DNA of 28,302 nucleotides from JAQTNP01 sp964616145 (GCA_964616145.1 CAZTRD010000012.1:1-28302); one strand, 5' to 3'. Positions 5,872 to 12,762 are shown, numbered from the stretch's first letter. A program made the numbers and translations. The notes: generated from the sequence alone by a model not told the origin.

Positions 5872-6381
5872 ATGGCTAAACCTACAAAATACGCTTCCCT
5901 CATCTGTATAATTTTAAGTGCATTGGCAATTATAGGGGCAGGGTTGAGCTTTTGGCAAAAAAATCCGCTAATTTTAGCACTTTTCTTGCTTCCAGTGATT
6001 ATTTATGAGGTTTACCGAACAGAAGGTAAATCAACAAAATGGGCCTCCTGGGTTTTATTAGCAATTTTTATCCTAGAAATAATATTCATCATTTTCAAAA
6101 TTAATTTTGATCTAGGAGCATATCTTGGAAAAACAGATACAACCGTAGCTGGGTATAATGTCCCGCTAGGGGATATCAAAATAGTGGGGCCGATTATCAT
6201 TGCTATATTATCGGTTATCCTTTTTGTCAAAACTCGTGGAGTATACACCAAATGGCTTTCAGTCATAATCTTTTTAGGATCATTTGTGCTGATATATCTA
6301 TTAAATCCATTAATCTTTCAATCACTTCTGAAATTTGGAGTTGAACAGGGATTAGATAAAGGACTGCAACAGATCCAATAA
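5872..6381 (+). CDS. Four- to five-span membrane protein, unknown
   Basis: 169 aa with hydrophobic spans at about 7-27, 31-46, 57-75, 104-120 and 126-150, and a polar C-terminal helix (QGLDKGLQQIQ). No motif or family recognised. It starts 15 nt after the previous stop and ends 12 nt before the alkyltransferase gene, so it is probably cotranscribed with them. Confidence 0.65.
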   Translation: MAKPTKYASLICIILSALAIIGAGLSFWQKNPLILALFLLPVIIYEVYRTEGKSTKWASWVLLAIFILEIIFIIFKINFDLGAYLGKTDTTVAGYNVPLGDIKIVGPIIIAILSVILFVKTRGVYTKWLSVIIFLGSFVLIYLLNPLIFQSLLKFGVEQGLDKGLQQIQ

Positions 6382-6393
6382 TTATTTGTAAAC

Positions 6394-6693
6394 ATGTTTA
6401 AAGATCTTGTCTACAAATATGCTGCCAAGGTTCCAAAAGGAAAGGTTGCTACATACGGTCAATTAGCTAAATTGGCTGGCAACCCGAAAGCTGCCAGAGT
6501 TGTTGGCATGTTAATGAAGAATAATCCGTATTATCCTAAGGTATCTTGTCATAGGGTGGTCGGTTCTGATGGGAAATTGGTAGGATATACTGGAACAGGA
6601 GGCGTACAGGGCAAAAAGGAAAGATTGATAGAAGAAGGAGTGAAATTTAAAGGGGATAAGGTAGATTTAAAGATTTCTTTATGGAAGCCGTAG
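6394..6693 (+). CDS. O6-alkylguanine-DNA alkyltransferase-like protein (single domain)
   Basis: 99 aa covering only the C-terminal Ogt/MGMT DNA-binding domain: VPKGKVATYGQLAKLAG, PKAARVVGMLMKNNP, then the active-site region SCHRVVGSDGKLVGY. The acceptor Cys (C52) is present, so this is not a classical alkyltransferase-like (ATL) protein, in which Trp or another residue replaces Cys. The usual PCHR is SCHR and the N-terminal domain is missing. It may remove alkyl groups from guanine or flag lesions. An AlkD-like gene at 27210 would complement it. The stop overlaps the next gene by 13 nt, implying coupling. Confidence 0.85.
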   Translation: MFKDLVYKYAAKVPKGKVATYGQLAKLAGNPKAARVVGMLMKNNPYYPKVSCHRVVGSDGKLVGYTGTGGVQGKKERLIEEGVKFKGDKVDLKISLWKP

Positions 6694-7175
6694 AACTTAA
6701 AAGTATCAATAAGAGACTTTTTATAAAATGGTTTCTAATAATCATTTTTTTAATTATCCTGATAGGAATAATTGTTATCCTCTATCTTCCCTCAAAAGTG
6801 TGTTTTAATAACCAATGCTTTAGAGTAGAAACAGCAATAACTCCCGAACAGAGAGCAAAAGGATTGATGTTTAGGCAATCTTTAGATCAGGATAAAGGGA
6901 TGCTGTTCGTCTATCCGGAGTCAGGAGAATACAGTTTTTGGATGAAGGATACGTATATTCCTTTAGATATCATCTGGATTGATGAAGATCAAACCATTGC
7001 ATACATTAATGAAAACTCACAACCTTGCCAAGGAGATTGTTTAAACATCAATCCATCTGTTCAGGCAAAATATGTTTTAGAGATTAATGCTAGGATGATC
7101 GACTCTGTCGGATTAAAAGTCGGAGATAAATTAACATTTAAGGGGATAGGATTAAAAAACCTTTTTGTAAAATAG
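6681..7175 (+). CDS. DUF192 (COG1430) family membrane-anchored protein
   Basis: 164 aa. N-terminal span at about 16-37. The outside DUF192 domain (about 43-155) has the family hallmarks RAKGLMFRQSL, DKGMLFVYPESGEYSFWMKDTYIPLDIIW, a Cys pair (PCQGDC) and YVLEINARMIDSVGLKVGD. The biochemical function of DUF192 is unknown. The ATG at 6681 lies inside the preceding gene, so translation is probably coupled, and the stop is 3 nt before the DedA gene. Confidence 0.85.
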   Translation: MEAVELKSINKRLFIKWFLIIIFLIILIGIIVILYLPSKVCFNNQCFRVETAITPEQRAKGLMFRQSLDQDKGMLFVYPESGEYSFWMKDTYIPLDIIWIDEDQTIAYINENSQPCQGDCLNINPSVQAKYVLEINARMIDSVGLKVGDKLTFKGIGLKNLFVK

Positions 7176-7178
7176 ATT

Positions 7179-7787
7179 ATGCAAGCAGAAATTCTTGATT
7201 TTCTGGCAAAATATGGCTATTGGGCAGTATTCTCCGTGATTTTTATCCAAGAGCTTGGAGTTCCATCTCCTGCTCCCAATGAAGTTGTCTTATTGTTTGC
7301 CGGATATCTGTCCTCAATAGGAAGATTAAGCTTCCCTTTGATTCTTTTAGCCGGAATAGCCGGTGATTTTATCGGAACAATAGCTCTGTATTCAATTTTT
7401 TACTATTTTGGAAAAAAAATATTAAAACACGCTCCTAAATGGCTGCCAGTAGAGAAAATAGAAAAACTAGAACAGAGGATAAAGAAAAAAGGAATTTGGG
7501 GGGTATTTCTTGGCAGATTACTTCCATATTTCAGAGGATATGCTTCTATTGCAGCCGGACTCTTGAGAATTCCCCCTAAGATGTTTATTATTTCCGTTAT
7601 TGTATCAGCCATCATCTGGAGTGGTGGATATGTTACTGCCGGAAGATTGATAGGGGCAAGATGGCGCGATGTTGCTGATAAATTAAGCCCGGCAAATATT
7701 TTTATTGGTCTAGCGATAATATTGATAATATTTCTTCTTGTTATCCCAATTCTCAAGAAATATTTTAAGAAAAAGAAGAAAGATTAA
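7179..7787 (+). CDS. DedA/SNARE-associated family membrane protein
   Basis: 202 aa. It has the DedA pattern: an N-terminal reentrant region (YWAVFSVIFIQELGVPSPAPNEVVLLFAGYLSS), GIAGDFIGTIALYSIFYYFGKK, then the conserved GVFLGRLLPYFRGYASIAAGLLRIPPKMF and a final span before a Lys-rich tail. DedA proteins act in lipid-carrier or phospholipid flipping (undecaprenyl-phosphate or phosphatidylethanolamine recycling in studied members) and support membrane potential. The Arg residues in GRLLPYFRG match the functionally important DedA arginines. It ends the 5351-7787 run and is followed by a bidirectional terminator. Confidence 0.9.
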   Translation: MQAEILDFLAKYGYWAVFSVIFIQELGVPSPAPNEVVLLFAGYLSSIGRLSFPLILLAGIAGDFIGTIALYSIFYYFGKKILKHAPKWLPVEKIEKLEQRIKKKGIWGVFLGRLLPYFRGYASIAAGLLRIPPKMFIISVIVSAIIWSGGYVTAGRLIGARWRDVADKLSPANIFIGLAIILIIFLLVIPILKKYFKKKKKD

Positions 7788-7799
7788 TTAAAACAAAAA

Positions 7800-7830
7800 A
7801 CAGAGATTGCTCTCTGTCTTTTGTTTTTGA
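7800..7830. terminator. Bidirectional terminator between DedA and RRM genes
   Basis: ACAGAGA (7800-7806), loop TTGC, TCTCTGT (7811-7817), flanked by A-rich DNA on the left and CTTTTGTTTTT on the right, so it works for the converging genes on both strands. Confidence 0.8.
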
Positions 7831-7831
7831 T

Positions 7832-8158
7832 TTACCAAGTATTCCTGCGCTTTCCAAAATCTGATCTGCCTCTTCCTCTGTCATTGAAATCTCTGCGAGG
7901 TGGGCGATCTTCCATTGGTCTTGCTTCAGCAACAGTGAGATTTCTTCCTTCGAAATCTTTTCCATTGTACATATCAATTGCTTTAGCAGCATCTTCCTCT
8001 GTAGACATTTCTACAAATCCGAACCCTTTTGATCTGCCAGTCATTTTATCCATTATGATCATAGCGGATTCAACAGTTCCAGCTTGAGAAAAAGCTTCTT
8101 TTAAAGAATCTTCTGTAGTGGTGTATGGTAATCCTCCAACGTATAGTTTTTTAGCCAT
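7832..8158 (-). CDS. RRM-domain RNA-binding protein
   Basis: 108 aa. A single RNA-recognition motif at about 3-80 has RNP2 LYVGGL (5-10) and RNP1 KGFGFVEM (44-51), with the aromatic residues needed for RNA stacking. The tail is Arg/Gly/Asp-rich (RPPRRDFNDRGRGRSDFGKRR), as in cyanobacterial cold-induced Rbp proteins and eukaryotic glycine-rich RRM proteins. It probably acts as an RNA chaperone or post-transcriptional regulator. The ribosome-binding site AAGGA lies just before the ATG and is part of a long hairpin (8161-8257), so the gene may be autoregulated or cold-regulated. Confidence 0.92.
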   Translation of the reverse strand: MAKKLYVGGLPYTTTEDSLKEAFSQAGTVESAMIIMDKMTGRSKGFGFVEMSTEEDAAKAIDMYNGKDFEGRNLTVAEARPMEDRPPRRDFNDRGRGRSDFGKRRNTW

Positions 8159-8160
8159 AT

Positions 8161-8257
8161 TTTCCTTATATGAATTGTTTAATTATTTATCGACCTCTTT
8201 CTCGCACGATTTCTACTTTCAAAAACTCTTAAGGTTAAAAACCAATTCGTATAAGGA
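8161..8257 (-). promoter_or_regulatory. Leader hairpin sequestering the RRM ribosome-binding site
   Basis: In the minus-strand mRNA, 8257-8234 (TTCCTTATACGAATTGG...) can pair with 8182-8161 (...CAATTCATATAAGGAAA). The pairing is about 20 bp with one C-A mismatch and one bulge, around a loop of about 50 nt. The 3' arm contains the Shine-Dalgarno AAGGA, and the ATG follows within a few nt. Ribosome access would require melting or protein binding. Confidence 0.6.
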
Positions 8258-8291
8258 AAGAGAAAATTTACTGAGAAAGTTTTATACTCAC

Positions 8292-8320
8292 AGTATAGCA
8301 TAGATGTATATAAAATACAA
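8292..8320 (-). promoter_or_regulatory. Promoter of the RRM gene
   Basis: On the minus strand TTGTAT (8320-8315), 17-nt spacer, TATACT (8297-8292). It predicts a 5' leader of about 125 nt, long for this genome, holding the RBS-sequestering hairpin. Confidence 0.6.
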
Positions 8321-8323
8321 TAG

Positions 8324-8351
8324 TTGACTTTTGAGATGCTTGAGTCATAGT
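8324..8351 (+). promoter_or_regulatory. Divergent promoter for the structured RNA
   Basis: TTGACT (8324-8329), 16-nt spacer and a weak -10 CATAGT (8346-8351). It is back-to-back with the RRM promoter. Confidence 0.35.
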
Positions 8352-8592
8352 GGAATAACCCCTAACGGTGGAGAGAATCCAAGTAAGGGGAATAGCTCCC
8401 TGGAGGTGGAGCAAGTCATGACGGGACCGGGTGAAGGAGTTCGTTGTGCAGTAGCCTGGGCTGCGGAGAGCGCGGTCTTCTAGGCCTTGTGGCCAGAAAC
8501 CGCACGCGCGGTTCGGACTGAAGAAAGGGACCCTTGGCGGTCGCTGGATGGTCCCTCTCTCCTGGAATTTCTCGCCAAGTTGCGAGTTTTTT
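8352..8592 (+). ncRNA. G+C-rich structured RNA, about 230 nt, family unknown
   Basis: The segment is much richer in G+C than its surroundings and folds into many local stems. These include CCCCT/AGGGG, GCTCC/GGAGC, GACCG/CGGTC enclosing GCAG/CTGC, GGCC-TTGT-GGCC, ACCGC/GCGGT, GGGACC/GGTCCC, and finally CTCGC/GCGAG with a T6 run (8571-8592) as terminator. The 3' part (AGAAACCGCACGCGCGGTTCG) resembles the 3' half of group II intron domain V, but the 5' strand does not pair as domain V should, and there is no reverse transcriptase. A degenerate intron end, an OMEGA-type RNA without its nuclease, or a new RNA family are possible. It does not match RNase P, tmRNA or SRP RNA. Antisense ORFs across it are artefacts of the composition. 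Confidence 0.55.
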
Positions 8593-8594
8593 GT

Positions 8595-8600
8595 TAGAAT
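8595..8600 (+). promoter_or_regulatory. -10 of the FAD oxidoreductase gene, fused to a terminator T-tract
   Basis: The terminator T-run (8587-8592) continues as GTTAGAAT, giving TTTTTTGTTAGAAT, the same extended -10 form as at 775 and 27198. An out-of-frame ATG at 8605 precedes the true start at 8630, leaving a leader of about 25 nt. Confidence 0.55.
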
Positions 8601-8629
8601 AAACATGTTTAAATTTAAATCTGCATATC

Positions 8630-10000
8630 ATGAAAGATTCATACGATTGTATTATTGTAGGAGCTGGTCCGGCAGGACTTTTTTCAGCATATGAACTAAT
8701 CTCTAAAAATCCTAAATTAAGGATTTTAATTTGCGAAAAAGGAAACCTTATCCAAAACAGGGGAAAAAATGAAATGATGTCCGGAGTAGGAGGTGCTGGA
8801 ACATATTCTGACGGAAAATTGCATTACACTCCGGTATTGTCTCATGAAAAAATGTTTCATCTTTACTCTGTGGAAGAATACAACCCAATTCTTCAGAGAG
8901 TGGATGACATCTTTTTACAATTCGGAGTTGATACTCCAATCAGCCCCAAAGACATATCAGAAGCGGATAAGTTGGTGAAAGAATGCGCTGATAACGGCAT
9001 TAAACTATTAGTAAGGCAGGTAAGACATGTTGGTTCTGATCTGCTTCCCAAAGTCATTCTTAACTTTCAAGAGTTTTTAATCAAAAAAGGAGTTGAATTC
9101 CTGCCAAAAACAGAAATTCAGGATATTCTGCTTGAGGATAATCATTGCATTGGAGTTTTGACTGACAATCAAAGGATTTTAGGAGAAAATATTCTTTTAG
9201 CTCCTGGAAGAATAGGGGCTAAATGGTTACAAGATTTATGCAATAAATACAGCATTGAATTTACTTTTGATAAGGTGGAAGTGGGAGTGAGGGTGGAAAC
9301 ATTGGCAACTATCATGGATAAATTCTCTAATGTTGCCTATGAATCAATATATCTAATTACTGCTCCAACAACAGGAGATATAGTAAGGAATTTTTGTCCT
9401 TGTCCGAGAGGATTTGTAGCTCAAGAAGAATATGGTGATTTTGTAGCTGTAAATGGGCATTCTAATTCAGATCATAAATCCCTTAATTCTAATTTTGCCT
9501 TTACAGCGGAAATTAATCTTGCTGAGCCTTTTGAAAATACCATCAACTATGCTTTGGCTATTGCCAAGCTAGTTAATATTGCTGGAGGAGGGAAACCTTT
9601 GATACAAAGCTTAACCGGTTTTAAAAAGGGGCAGAGAAGCACCTGGGAAAGATTAAAGAGCAGCGGAATTACTCCTAGTCTTACTGATGTTGTTCCAGGA
9701 GATATTTCTATGGCTCTTCCTGGAAGAATCACTCAGGATTTAAAAGAGGCATTTGATATATTGGAAAAAGTAATGCCAGGTATTAATTCAGATAATACCT
9801 TGCTCTATGCTCCGGAAGTTAAATTAAGATCTTCCAAGGTAAAAACTAACAAATACCTGGAAACAAAGATAGAGAATCTTTTTGTAGCAGGGGATGGGGC
9901 AGGATTATCAGGTAGCATTACCGGAGCAGCAGTAAATGGATTGATAGCTGCTCAAGGAATAATGGGAAAAACAGATAATCCTAGTAGATTATTTAGATAA
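8630..10000 (+). CDS. FAD-dependent oxidoreductase (COG2509-like)
   Basis: 456 aa. The N-terminal Rossmann fingerprint YDCIIVGAGPAGLFSAYEL (about 5-22) is followed by an acidic residue ending strand 2 (ICEKGN). The C-terminal FAD motif is VAGDGAGLSGSITGAAVNGL (about 418-437). Between them are GGAGTYSDGKLHY and VEVGVRVET, typical of the uncharacterised FAD-dependent dehydrogenase family COG2509. The substrate is unknown; members are predicted flavin dehydrogenases. It is full length and apparently monocistronic. Confidence 0.85.
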   Translation: MKDSYDCIIVGAGPAGLFSAYELISKNPKLRILICEKGNLIQNRGKNEMMSGVGGAGTYSDGKLHYTPVLSHEKMFHLYSVEEYNPILQRVDDIFLQFGVDTPISPKDISEADKLVKECADNGIKLLVRQVRHVGSDLLPKVILNFQEFLIKKGVEFLPKTEIQDILLEDNHCIGVLTDNQRILGENILLAPGRIGAKWLQDLCNKYSIEFTFDKVEVGVRVETLATIMDKFSNVAYESIYLITAPTTGDIVRNFCPCPRGFVAQEEYGDFVAVNGHSNSDHKSLNSNFAFTAEINLAEPFENTINYALAIAKLVNIAGGGKPLIQSLTGFKKGQRSTWERLKSSGITPSLTDVVPGDISMALPGRITQDLKEAFDILEKVMPGINSDNTLLYAPEVKLRSSKVKTNKYLETKIENLFVAGDGAGLSGSITGAAVNGLIAAQGIMGKTDNPSRLFR

Positions 10001-10084
10001 AAAAGAAGGTTGCTACAACATATTAGGTTAAGAACTCTTAAAATAGGTATCCTACCACAATAATATACGGAATCTTGTAGGTTA

Positions 10085-10113
10085 TTGACATATAACTATG
10101 GTTTTGCTAATAT
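10085..10113 (+). promoter_or_regulatory. Promoter of the AAA/RloB operon
   Basis: TTGACA (10085-10090), 17-nt spacer, TAATAT (10108-10113). This is near consensus and gives a leader of about 16 nt before the ATG at 10136. Confidence 0.7.
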
Positions 10114-10135
10114 GTAACTGTAAAACAATAAATAT

Positions 10136-11350
10136 ATGATTCACTCATTTTCATGTAAGAATTTTTATTCCTTTAGCAATCTTACAGTCGTTAATTTTGT
10201 CGTGAATAATAAGGCCCCAATTAATAATGGCTATTTTACAACTTCACTCGGAAGCCGCCTTTCTAAAATTGAAACTGTGGTTGGGCCCAATGCTTCTGGT
10301 AAAACTAATCTATTAAAAGTTTTGCCATTTTTAAAATGGCTGATTACAGATTCATTTAACATCAATCCTACTGCCCAATTGCCGGTAAAACCTTTTATGT
10401 TCGGCGGGCAAAAAAATAAACCGATTGAGCTTTCGGTTGATTTTGAAATTGAAGATGACATATATACTTATTCTTTTATTCTTGACGAAGAAAAAATTAT
10501 ATCAGAAGAGTTGAAGATTAAAAACAAAACCAATCGGAAGGAAACAAGCAAAAAGGTTTTTTCTCGTCAGTGGAATAGCGAAAATGGAAAATATGAATTA
10601 AATAGCAAGCGTTTTAACTTCCCCAAGGAATTCGAAAATTCTATGCGGCTCAATGCTAGTATTATAAGTGTTGCAGTTCGGTTTAATCATAAAGAGAGTC
10701 AGGCAATATTTGATTATTGGCAGAAAGTTGAAACAAACGTTATAGAAGCTGGTTGGATTGGAGATCAGTTCATGCCGAATGCCAGCCAGCAATTAATTGA
10801 TGCTCTAGATTTTTACAGCGAGGATAACAATACAAAGATAAAAGAAGAAGCAGAAAAACTCTTATCACGCTTTGATCTCGGGCTAGAATCGTTTGAAATT
10901 AATAAGAAAAAGAAAGAAAATAGTCTTTCGATAGATGTAAAGGTTGCCCATTCCTTCAGTAAACAAAAAGAATATCTACCAATACAATATGAATCTTCTG
11001 GCACTAGGCAACTTTTTGTCTTGTTAAAAACTATCCTGTCAGTATTGGCTAATGGCGGAATTGCCGTTCTTGATGAACTTGATGTAAATTTACATCCAGA
11101 AATGGTTTTGTCATTACTTGAATTATTCGTCCAGCCCGAAACTAATCCTAACAATGCTCAACTGTTGTTCAGCTCTCATAGTCATCAAGTGCTGAGTAAA
11201 CTAGATAAGTATCAAATAATTCTTACCGAGAAGAATGAAAAAGGGGAAAGTGACTCTTGGCGATTAGATGATATGTCTGGCGTTCGGGCTGACGATAATT
11301 ATTATACAAAATATATTGCTGGAGCGTATGGAGCGGTTCCTAGGATATAA
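10136..11350 (+). CDS. AAA ATPase (AAA_15/21), AbiLi/RloA-like
   Basis: 404 aa. An ABC/SMC-type ATPase head with Walker A GPNASGKTN (50-58), a signature YESSGTRQL (about 283-291), Walker B GGIAVLDELDVNLHP (about 305-319) and a switch His in LLFSSHSHQVL (about 343-353). The C-terminus GAYGAVPRI is typical of the RloA/AAA_15 group. It precedes a RloB gene by 15 nt, the arrangement of AbiLi-AbiLii and RloA-RloB modules implicated in abortive infection and found near restriction loci. The likely role is an ATP-dependent sensor or gate controlling the RloB effector. The phage trigger is unknown. Confidence 0.88.
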   Translation: MIHSFSCKNFYSFSNLTVVNFVVNNKAPINNGYFTTSLGSRLSKIETVVGPNASGKTNLLKVLPFLKWLITDSFNINPTAQLPVKPFMFGGQKNKPIELSVDFEIEDDIYTYSFILDEEKIISEELKIKNKTNRKETSKKVFSRQWNSENGKYELNSKRFNFPKEFENSMRLNASIISVAVRFNHKESQAIFDYWQKVETNVIEAGWIGDQFMPNASQQLIDALDFYSEDNNTKIKEEAEKLLSRFDLGLESFEINKKKKENSLSIDVKVAHSFSKQKEYLPIQYESSGTRQLFVLLKTILSVLANGGIAVLDELDVNLHPEMVLSLLELFVQPETNPNNAQLLFSSHSHQVLSKLDKYQIILTEKNEKGESDSWRLDDMSGVRADDNYYTKYIAGAYGAVPRI

Positions 11351-11365
11351 ACCATCAAAATAAAC

Positions 11366-11896
11366 ATGTCGAGGACGAATCCATACAAGAAAAAAAGACG
11401 CCAAGCAAATAAAACCCTCCTAGTGTTTGGAGAGGGTCTTGGCGAGGAGATATTTTTAAAATACTTGAAGAGCTTATACTCTTACAAAAGTAATGTCGCG
11501 ATAACCATTAGAAAGGGGAGGGGAGGAAACGCTCAGGGTATTATCATTGATGCAGATAGAACACCTGGCGCTTTTGATAAAAAAATAGTTGTTCTGGATA
11601 ATGATAAGGCGAAGATAGAAATGATTAAGGCTAGACAGGAGGCAAAAAATAGAAACATTGAAATTATTGAAAATACTCCTTGCCTGGAGTTTTTGTTAAT
11701 AATGATTCTCAATAAAAAGCCGGTCGGGAAAAATTCTTGCTGGTGCAAGGAAGAATTTGAGTCAAAACATCTTGATAGAAAAAAACGAGGAGAATTGAGT
11801 GAATATGTAAAACTATTTCCAAAGAAATTATTAGATGCTAAGAGGTTAAGAATATTAGAATTGGATAAGCTGATTTTGATTATGGAGGGGAAATAG
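11366..11896 (+). CDS. RloB family TOPRIM-like effector
   Basis: 176 aa. The basic N-terminus (MSRTNPYKKKRRQANK) is followed by a strand ending in the acidic GEGLGEEIFLKYL, then KIVVLDNDKA (acidic pair) and ENTPCLEFLLIMIL, corresponding to the xxPCFExWLL motif of RloB. This order matches the TOPRIM-like nuclease fold proposed for RloB/AbiLii, with Glu and Asp as metal ligands. It forms an operon with the upstream AAA ATPase and is probably the toxic effector of the pair. It is slightly shorter than many RloB proteins (about 200 aa). Confidence 0.85.
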   Translation: MSRTNPYKKKRRQANKTLLVFGEGLGEEIFLKYLKSLYSYKSNVAITIRKGRGGNAQGIIIDADRTPGAFDKKIVVLDNDKAKIEMIKARQEAKNRNIEIIENTPCLEFLLIMILNKKPVGKNSCWCKEEFESKHLDRKKRGELSEYVKLFPKKLLDAKRLRILELDKLILIMEGK

Positions 11897-11962
11897 ATAA
11901 AACGGATTCATATAATGGCTGATAAACTAAGAGTAAAGTTAGAATACTAAAAAAGAAAAAGT

Positions 11963-11983
11963 CCGCCCGTAAGGGCGGTTTTG
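11963..11983 (+). terminator. Terminator of the AAA/RloB operon
   Basis: CCGCCC-GTAA-GGGCGG followed by TTTTGT, about 65 nt after the RloB stop. Confidence 0.75.
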
Positions 11984-11986
11984 TAT

Positions 11987-12039
11987 TTGACCAATTAAAT
12001 ATAATATTATATAGTATTTGTATCTCACCGTAAGGAGGT
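11987..12039 (+). promoter_or_regulatory. Promoter and strong ribosome-binding site of the 12047 gene
   Basis: TTGACC (11987-11992), 17-nt spacer, TATAGT (12010-12015). A short leader carries AAGGAGGT (12032-12039), 7 nt before the ATG. Such a complete Shine-Dalgarno site is rare in this window. Confidence 0.65.
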
Positions 12040-12046
12040 TGGGCCA

Positions 12047-12373
12047 ATGCCGGGATGCAGACTTGTCTACAAAAAGGGTTTGGTTCTGACCTTCGTATAC
12101 GACTCAAAGGGAGTGCTCAGAATCGAGGAGGAGATAAGTAGGTTTAGGCACTGCCCGAAATGCGGTTCCAATTTGGTAGAAACAGGCTCTTTCGGAACGC
12201 ATTGCATGAGGCCTGGTTGTAGAGCTTGGATAATTGGGGCAGATGGACGAGTCACTCTCTCGCCGGAGCTGTGGAAGTACCATCCGACTAGTGGGAGGTG
12301 GCTTGTGAGACTGGAAGTTCTTTCCGAGGTTGAGCCACAGGAGGCTCAAAAGGAGGAGTCTATGACTCAATAA
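12047..12373 (+). CDS. Small zinc-ribbon protein, G+C-richer
   Basis: 108 aa. A four-Cys zinc ribbon is visible: CPKC (C36, C39) and CMRPGC (C53, C58), with GSNLVETG between, resembling the zinc finger of NAD-dependent DNA ligases. It is flanked by beta-rich segments and an acidic Glu/Gln-rich tail. The role is unknown; DNA or RNA binding is plausible. Like the 202 gene it has a G+C-richer composition and a perfect Shine-Dalgarno site, which suggests transfer from another genome or a shared special origin of the two genes. Confidence 0.65.
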   Translation: MPGCRLVYKKGLVLTFVYDSKGVLRIEEEISRFRHCPKCGSNLVETGSFGTHCMRPGCRAWIIGADGRVTLSPELWKYHPTSGRWLVRLEVLSEVEPQEAQKEESMTQ

Positions 12374-12375
12374 GA

Positions 12376-12405
12376 GGACGACTATTGTCGTCCCTGTTGT
12401 ACTTT
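12376..12405 (+). terminator. Terminator of the zinc-ribbon gene
   Basis: GGACGAC-TATT-GTCGTCC (12376-12393) with a loose T-rich tail (CTGTTGTACTTTT), directly after the stop. Confidence 0.7.
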
Positions 12406-12432
12406 TAATTTCGTCTTAAGGGATATTTTTGT

Positions 12433-12590
12433 TAGAATGAGGATATGTCGATAAAAAATAAACGGAACGGACATGCAAGATATCCGTTCCAGGTTTAGTA
12501 TCTATATATTATCATCCTTTCTTTAAAAATAGAAATCCTCCGCCGATGTGAAGTGTATGAACTCCTGGCCGAGGATCTATGTTAAAGATA
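12433..12590 (+). ncRNA. Possible short transcript with hairpins and a 17-codon ORF
   Basis: TTTTTGTTAGAAT (-10 TAGAAT 12433-12438) is the same promoter form as at the NYN and AlkD-like genes. Six nt later an ATG (12445) opens a 17-codon ORF ending at 12498. The transcript would contain a perfect 8-bp hairpin (GGAACGGA 12464-12471, TCCGTTCC 12483-12490). A second stem follows (ATCCTC 12535-12540, GAGGAT 12571-12576, with inner GCC/GGC). It could be a small RNA, a leader peptide or a micro-protein. No clear terminator T-run follows. Confidence 0.35.
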
Positions 12591-12648
12591 GCAGATATAA
12601 AATATTTTTCAAGCCCAATATTAATAATAGTTTTTGTAATATAATTTA

Positions 12649-12762
12649 ATGGAAAAAGATATAATTTCAGAGATAGAGCTATTAGATTTAATAGAAGATG
12701 CCAGAGAAGATTATAAGGCAGGCAAATTAATAATCGCTAAATCAATAGCCGATCTAGTATGA
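12649..12762 (+). CDS. 37-aa acidic protein coupled to the protease gene
   Basis: ATG at 12649, TGA at 12760-12762, overlapping the next ATG as ATGA. The product runs MEKDIISEIELLDLIEDAR then EDYKAGKLIIAKSIADLV, an amphipathic helix-rich peptide. Its end (EDYKAGK..KSIADL) resembles the C-terminal tails of small antitoxin-type proteins, but no full domain is present. A -10 (TAATAT 12637-12642) lies 6 nt before the start. The stop/start overlap implies translational coupling with the HExxH membrane protein, so a regulatory or partner role is possible. Confidence 0.5.
   Translation: MEKDIISEIELLDLIEDAREDYKAGKLIIAKSIADLV

Noticed and set aside
8605..8607. ATG 4 nt after the -10 as start of the FAD oxidoreductase
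   Set aside because: It is out of frame with the gene and reaches a stop within a short distance; the frame starting at 8630 gives the complete FAD-binding motif.
8268..8631. Two Arg/Pro-rich antisense ORFs across the structured RNA
   Set aside because: They coincide exactly with the G+C-rich RNA, and their composition is typical of translated structured RNA. Promoter, stems and terminator support the plus-strand RNA instead.
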